Of a stretch of 12,812 nt of DNA, positions 10,251 to 12,812 are shown piece after piece. Made by a program: the position numbers and the translations under genes. The notes under the pieces are model-generated. The model was not told the DNA's origin and searched no databases. It saw only the letters and a program-made list of their open reading frames with translations. This DNA comes from Smittium culicis (Eukaryota; Kickxellomycota; Harpellomycetes; Harpellales; Legeriomycetaceae). Where the stretch lies: contig LSSN01005632.1 of NCBI GenBank assembly GCA_001970855.1, forward strand, positions 1-12,812, in the 5' to 3' direction. How positions within the stretch are numbered: position 1 is the first letter of the stretch; each line of letters begins with the position of its first letter.

Positions 10251-10305
10251 GTAAATTCTTATTATTAAAATAAATGTTTATAATTTAACTTTAATTTTAT
10301 TATAG
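10251..10305 (+). other. 55-bp phase-0 spliceosomal intron in the transposase gene
   Basis: The segment begins GTAAAT and ends TTATTATAG. It is preceded by CAG, and a TTTAACT that could serve as branch site lies about 20 bp before the acceptor. Its length is not a multiple of three, and the exon 1 frame would stop within it. Removing it joins YLPCQ exactly to IFNIDQT, restoring the continuous motif conserved in Tigger transposases around the first catalytic Asp. The splice boundaries therefore rest on protein homology as well as on GT-AG. Confidence 0.9.
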
Positions 10306-11352
10306 ATATTTAATATCGACCAAACTTGTCTTTATTGGAAACGTATACCGAAAAAAACTTATGTTTCACTGCAAGAAAAATCAGTTTCTGGGTTTAAACC
10401 CATAAAAAATAAAGTTACATTGATGTTAGGATCAAATTCAACAGGCGATTATAAATTAAAGCCAATGTTAATAAACGCTTTTGAAACCCCTAGAGCTTTA
10501 AAAGCAAATAAAAAAAGTGACCTCAAAGTAATTTGGAGGTCTTCAAAAAAATTTTATATGAATAAGTACATTTTCAGTGAATATTTTAAAAATGAGCTCC
10601 AGAATGAGCTAAAATATTATTGTAAAAAGATGAATATTGACTTTAAAATATTACTTTTAACGGACAATGCATCAGTACATTCCAAATATTTGTCAAATCT
10701 AGTTGAAGGAATAGAAGTTCTTTTTATTCCACCAAACACAACTTCTTTGATCCAGCCTATGGACCAAGGAGTTATTTATACATTTAAAACATACTATTTA
10801 AAAAATTTTTCATAAAAGCTAAATGACTCAGTAAGCAATGCAGATAATACAGTATCAGATTTTTGGAAAAATTTTAACATTATGGATTCGATAGAAATTA
10901 TCTCTGAATCCTGGGAACTAGTACCAGTCTCGTGTTTAAGAGGTGTCTGGAAAAATATAGTGTCATGGATATGCGGCAATAACTTTATAGAAATAAGCAA
11001 CATGGTTTCTAATTTAAAAATAGATTGCTTAAATATTGGTACAGAATTAGGCTATAAAGATCTAACATTGGATTATATAAACGACGCTCTTACAGATGAA
11101 AATTCTGATGACGATGAATTTTATGAATATTTATTATATAACAATGAAAATCATCTAAGCTCAAATGATGAAATTCAAAGTGATATTAACTTTATTTCAA
11201 GACTAGGTAAAGGAATCAATCATATAGAAAAAGGGCTAGCTATTTTTGATCAATACGATCATAATAAGCTTAGATTAGAAACTATAAATTCAAAAATCAG
11301 AAGAGATCTTCATCCATACTATGATATTATAAACTGTTCAAAAAAAAAAAGC

Positions 11353-11376
11353 CAAAACACAATGTTAAATTTTTAT
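11353..11376 (+). other. PCNA-binding PIP-box at the transposase C-terminus
   Basis: Residues 529-536 read QNTMLNFY, an exact fit to the Q-x-x-(I/L/M)-x-x-aromatic-aromatic PIP-box. A KKK lies just before it and KFR ends the protein three residues later. A C-terminal PCNA-binding motif is known in Drosophila pogo transposase, where it is thought to couple transposition to replication or repair. Its preservation also confirms that the TAA at 11386-11388 is the true end of the protein. Confidence 0.75.
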
Positions 11377-11388
11377 AAATTTAGATAA

Positions 11389-11783
11389 AACTTTTTCTTG
11401 TTAAAAAAATAAAATGAATATTTAATTTACTTTATTAAAAATAAATTATTTTGTTATATAAAAAAGAATTAATTATAATTTGATATGATTTAGTCAAAAG
11501 GATGAATCTTTTTGTAGTGTAATCTCTATTAAAACTATTCTCGTCTATAACATTTGTTTTATATAGCTCTTAAATTAAGTCAGGAATTTTGAGTTTGATA
11601 ATTTTTTTAGAAAAAAAATATATTAATCGATTCTAAAAAGTAAAATTAGGATAAGTTATTTATATTTTGTTTAGGAAGTATAGTTTATAAATATTACTTT
11701 ATTCTATCAACCACACTTTTTTATTTTTTAATTTTATGATCGAAAAACATTTGAAATGATAGGAATTCTTTTATTGTATTTAA
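11389..11783. other. AT-rich 3' part of the transposon, no gene
   Basis: The stretch after the transposase stop has no coding frame. It carries AATAAA-type hexamers close to the stop, which may provide polyadenylation but are common by chance at this base composition. Confidence 0.45.
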
Positions 11784-11828
11784 TTCGTTTAGTTATACTT
11801 CGTTTAGTTTCGCTTCGCTTAGTTTCGT
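11784..11828. repeat. Three 15-bp tandem units beginning TTCGYTTAGTT
   Basis: TTCGTTTAGTT at 11784-11794 and 11799-11809 and TTCGCTTAGTT at 11814-11824 recur at an exact 15-bp period. The four-base linkers differ (ATAC, TCGC, TCGT). The cluster is a local rise in CG dinucleotides inside the transposon's 3' region. Short CG-bearing arrays near the ends are often transposase-binding or subterminal repeats in DNA transposons; that role is inferred. Confidence 0.75.
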
Positions 11829-11952
11829 ATTTTATTTATTAGTTTAAAGGAATTTAAAAAATATAAAAATTAAATGTGTAAAAGGTGCTTTATCAGATAA
11901 TTTATATTTTATTGAGGTCTTGTATAAATATAATGATTTAGGTGACTAAAAT

Positions 11953-11970
11953 TAGCTTAAAAAAAAGCTA
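11953..11970. other. Small hairpin TAGCTT-A6-AAGCTA
   Basis: TAGCTT at 11953-11958 pairs with AAGCTA at 11965-11970 around six A residues. It lies just before the TTCGCG cluster. It is a short stem with no assigned function. Confidence 0.4.
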
Positions 11971-11978
11971 TTGAAAAT

Positions 11979-12233
11979 TTCGCGTAAAATGAAAATACTA
12001 ATTTCGAATTTTTTTTTAAATGAGCTGTAAATACAGCAAAGAAAAATTCTCATTTTTCGCGATTTTTTTAGTATTCGCGATTCCAATCAAACGCTTTTAA
12101 AATTAACAGCCTAATTTTCTTATTTTTCGCGAATTTTATTGAACAAAAATTTTTACTAGAACAAATTTTACTAATTCTGCTGTAAATTGCGTAAAAATTT
12201 ATTTTAGTTTTTCGCGAATCTTATTATTCGCGG
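11979..12233 (+). repeat. Subterminal cluster of TTCGCG motifs
   Basis: TTCGCG occurs at about 11979, 12056, 12074, 12126, 12211 and 12227 on this strand. Four of these copies continue as TTCGCGA. A seventh copy lies in reverse orientation (CGCGAA) inside the terminus at 12254-12259. CGCG is otherwise almost absent from the window. The spacing is irregular and there is no coding frame. Enrichment right up to the transposon end suggests subterminal binding repeats for the transposase or a host protein. This is inference from position and density. Confidence 0.7.
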
Positions 12234-12260
12234 ATTTTTTTTTTAAAAAACCCCGCGAAT
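12226..12260. other. Hairpin at the transposon right end (ATTCGCGG/CCGCGAAT)
   Basis: ATTCGCGG at 12226-12233 is the exact reverse complement of CCGCGAAT at 12253-12260. The intervening T-run and A-run extend the pairing. The right arm is part of the terminal sequence, so the terminus can fold back on its own subterminal copy. Confidence 0.65.
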
Positions 12261-12275
12261 AGCGAGGGTTACCTG
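12251..12275 (-). repeat. Right terminal sequence of a pogo/Tigger-like transposon
   Basis: Read inward on the minus strand, the end begins CAGGTAACCCTCGC and continues into ATTCGCGG. The CAG start, a CCTCG block and a CG-rich ATTCGCGG-type block are common in Tigger/pogo ends. TA at 12276-12277 immediately outside is the expected target-site dinucleotide. GC richness against an AT-rich background makes the boundary sharp. A full matching left copy is not found in the window. Confidence 0.65.
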
Positions 12276-12277
12276 TA

Positions 12278-12812
12278 TAGTGAATTCTTTATGAAATAGT
12301 CATTTTATGTTTATAAGCGCTAGCGAATAAAATAATTAAAATGCCAATGGAAAACCAACAAAATAATTTCATTCTTTTATCAAATGAAAAAACGAAATTT
12401 AATGAATAAATAGACAATTCGAAATGACCATTAAACTCCACCTATAATATTAACAACTAATGAATACTCTGTGAAATTAAACATAAACTGCAACTATTTC
12501 CTATCTTCGTTTAGAATTTCTCGCATATTTTTTGTTGATCAAAGTTCTATAGTATATTAATTGATCTTGAATTTAAAACTGATTAATTTACATTCAGCTC
12601 AAAAGTATATTAATTTAGCTTCAGCTCAAAATAAGATAAATTCTAATTGATATCAATTTTCTTAAGCATAAAGCTGTTGCACTAAAAGTAGAAATAATAC
12701 TGGTACAATCGGCTTAACGGAAAAGCATATGGGTGATTCTTTATTAAGAGGTCATTTTATTGTGTAAAGAGTTTCAGTGTATAAAATCGCATAAAAAATA
12801 AACCGCCAATGA
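12278..12812. other. AT-rich flank with short direct repeats, no gene
   Basis: Two short direct repeats interleave: AGTATATTAATT at 12551-12562 and 12604-12615, and TTCAGCTCAAAA at 12593-12604 and 12620-12631. Otherwise no coding frame, RNA gene or regulatory signal can be supported up to the window end. Confidence 0.5.

Larger units (their letters stand above)
9714..11388 (+). pseudogene. pogo/Tigger (CENP-B-like) transposase with one intron and two in-frame TAA stops
   Basis: This gene encodes a cut-and-paste DNA transposase that would act in the nucleus at the element's ends. Exons 9714-10250 and 10306-11388 give 539 positions, a usual Tigger length. In order: a basic KKKRK (6-10); a psq-type helix-turn-helix (about 13-57, ISEKIEVLNAL to SEKIRKF); a CENP-B-type helix-turn-helix (about 79-150, with SWWFENFKRREGL and TGEAAS); the DDE_1 core with D184 in IFNIDQT, D299 in LTDNASVH and D332 in QPMDQGV (32 residues between the last two); an acidic patch near 443-450; and a PIP-box at 529-536. 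ATG 9714 directly follows an in-frame TAA and fits the family N-terminus. TAA replaces residues 109 and 349, while the sequence on both sides stays collinear with the family. No other stop or frameshift is seen. The family call is firm; loss of function is inferred. An AATAAA lies 20 bp past the stop, though this is weak evidence in such AT-rich DNA. Confidence 0.93.
9486..12275 (+). mobile_element. pogo/Tigger-type DNA transposon (Tc1/mariner superfamily), probable extent
   Basis: The element is defined by its transposase gene (9714-11388) and by a clear right terminus ending TTACCTG at 12275 next to TA (12276-12277). This fits a superfamily that inserts at TA and has pogo/Tigger ends beginning CAG when read inward. 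The left limit is inferred from TA-CAGGTA at 9484-9491, which mirrors the right end over eight bases only. If both ends are correct the element is 2,790 bp, a normal size for Tigger. The transposase sits 228 bp from the left end and 887 bp from the right end, which is lopsided. Either the left inverted repeat has decayed or been replaced, or the right terminus belongs to a second, related element. The coding part is well supported; the boundaries are not. Confidence 0.6.

Noticed and set aside
10794..11003. 69-codon minus-strand frame
   Set aside because: It lies wholly antisense to the conserved C-terminal part of the transposase and is a shadow.
9714..11388. Domesticated host gene of the CENP-B/TIGD type instead of a transposon copy
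   Set aside because: Two internal stops and a transposon-type terminus downstream favour a decaying mobile copy over a conserved host gene.

Overview
The window is a very AT-rich, gene-poor piece of a eukaryotic nuclear genome. The eukaryotic call rests on one transposase gene split by a 55-bp GT-AG intron, on a pogo/Tigger-type transposon family that occurs in eukaryotes, and on long non-coding stretches without ribosome-binding sites or operons. I cannot name the organism from the sequence.

Layout. Positions 1-209 are a GC-rich island, unlike everything after it, with two strong hairpins and an A9 tail; it looks like the end of a dispersed repeat or retroposed copy and is cut by the window edge. 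About 210-9480 is AT-rich DNA with no convincing intact gene. It holds short reading frames near 1070-1490 that may be relics, a homopurine tract (1696-1736), a perfect 98-bp tandem duplication (2482-2678), inverted repeats (3025-3047, 4804-4829), a 12-bp minisatellite of about ten units (6633-6752) and a possible heavily decayed minus-strand coding relic (about 6990-7700).

The one well-supported gene is a pogo/Tigger (CENP-B-like, Tc1/mariner superfamily) transposase at 9714-11388 on the + strand. It has a psq-type helix-turn-helix, a second CENP-B-type helix-turn-helix, a DDE_1 catalytic core with all three acidic residues (D184, D299, D332) and a C-terminal PCNA-binding (PIP-box) motif. 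A phase-0 intron lies five codons before the first catalytic Asp. Two in-frame TAA codons (10038-10040 and 10813-10815) interrupt an otherwise collinear protein, so this copy is most simply a young pseudogene.

Downstream, 11784-12275 carries structured repeats typical of transposon ends: three 15-bp TTCGYTTAGTT units, a cluster of TTCGCG motifs, a hairpin, and a sharp terminus of pogo/Tigger type ending TTACCTG next to a TA dinucleotide. The best left-end candidate is TA-CAGGTA at 9484-9491, which matches the right end over only these eight bases and runs straight into a perfect AT hairpin. The element would then be about 2.8 kb (9486-12275), with very unequal ends. The last 535 bases are again AT-rich and without a recognisable gene.
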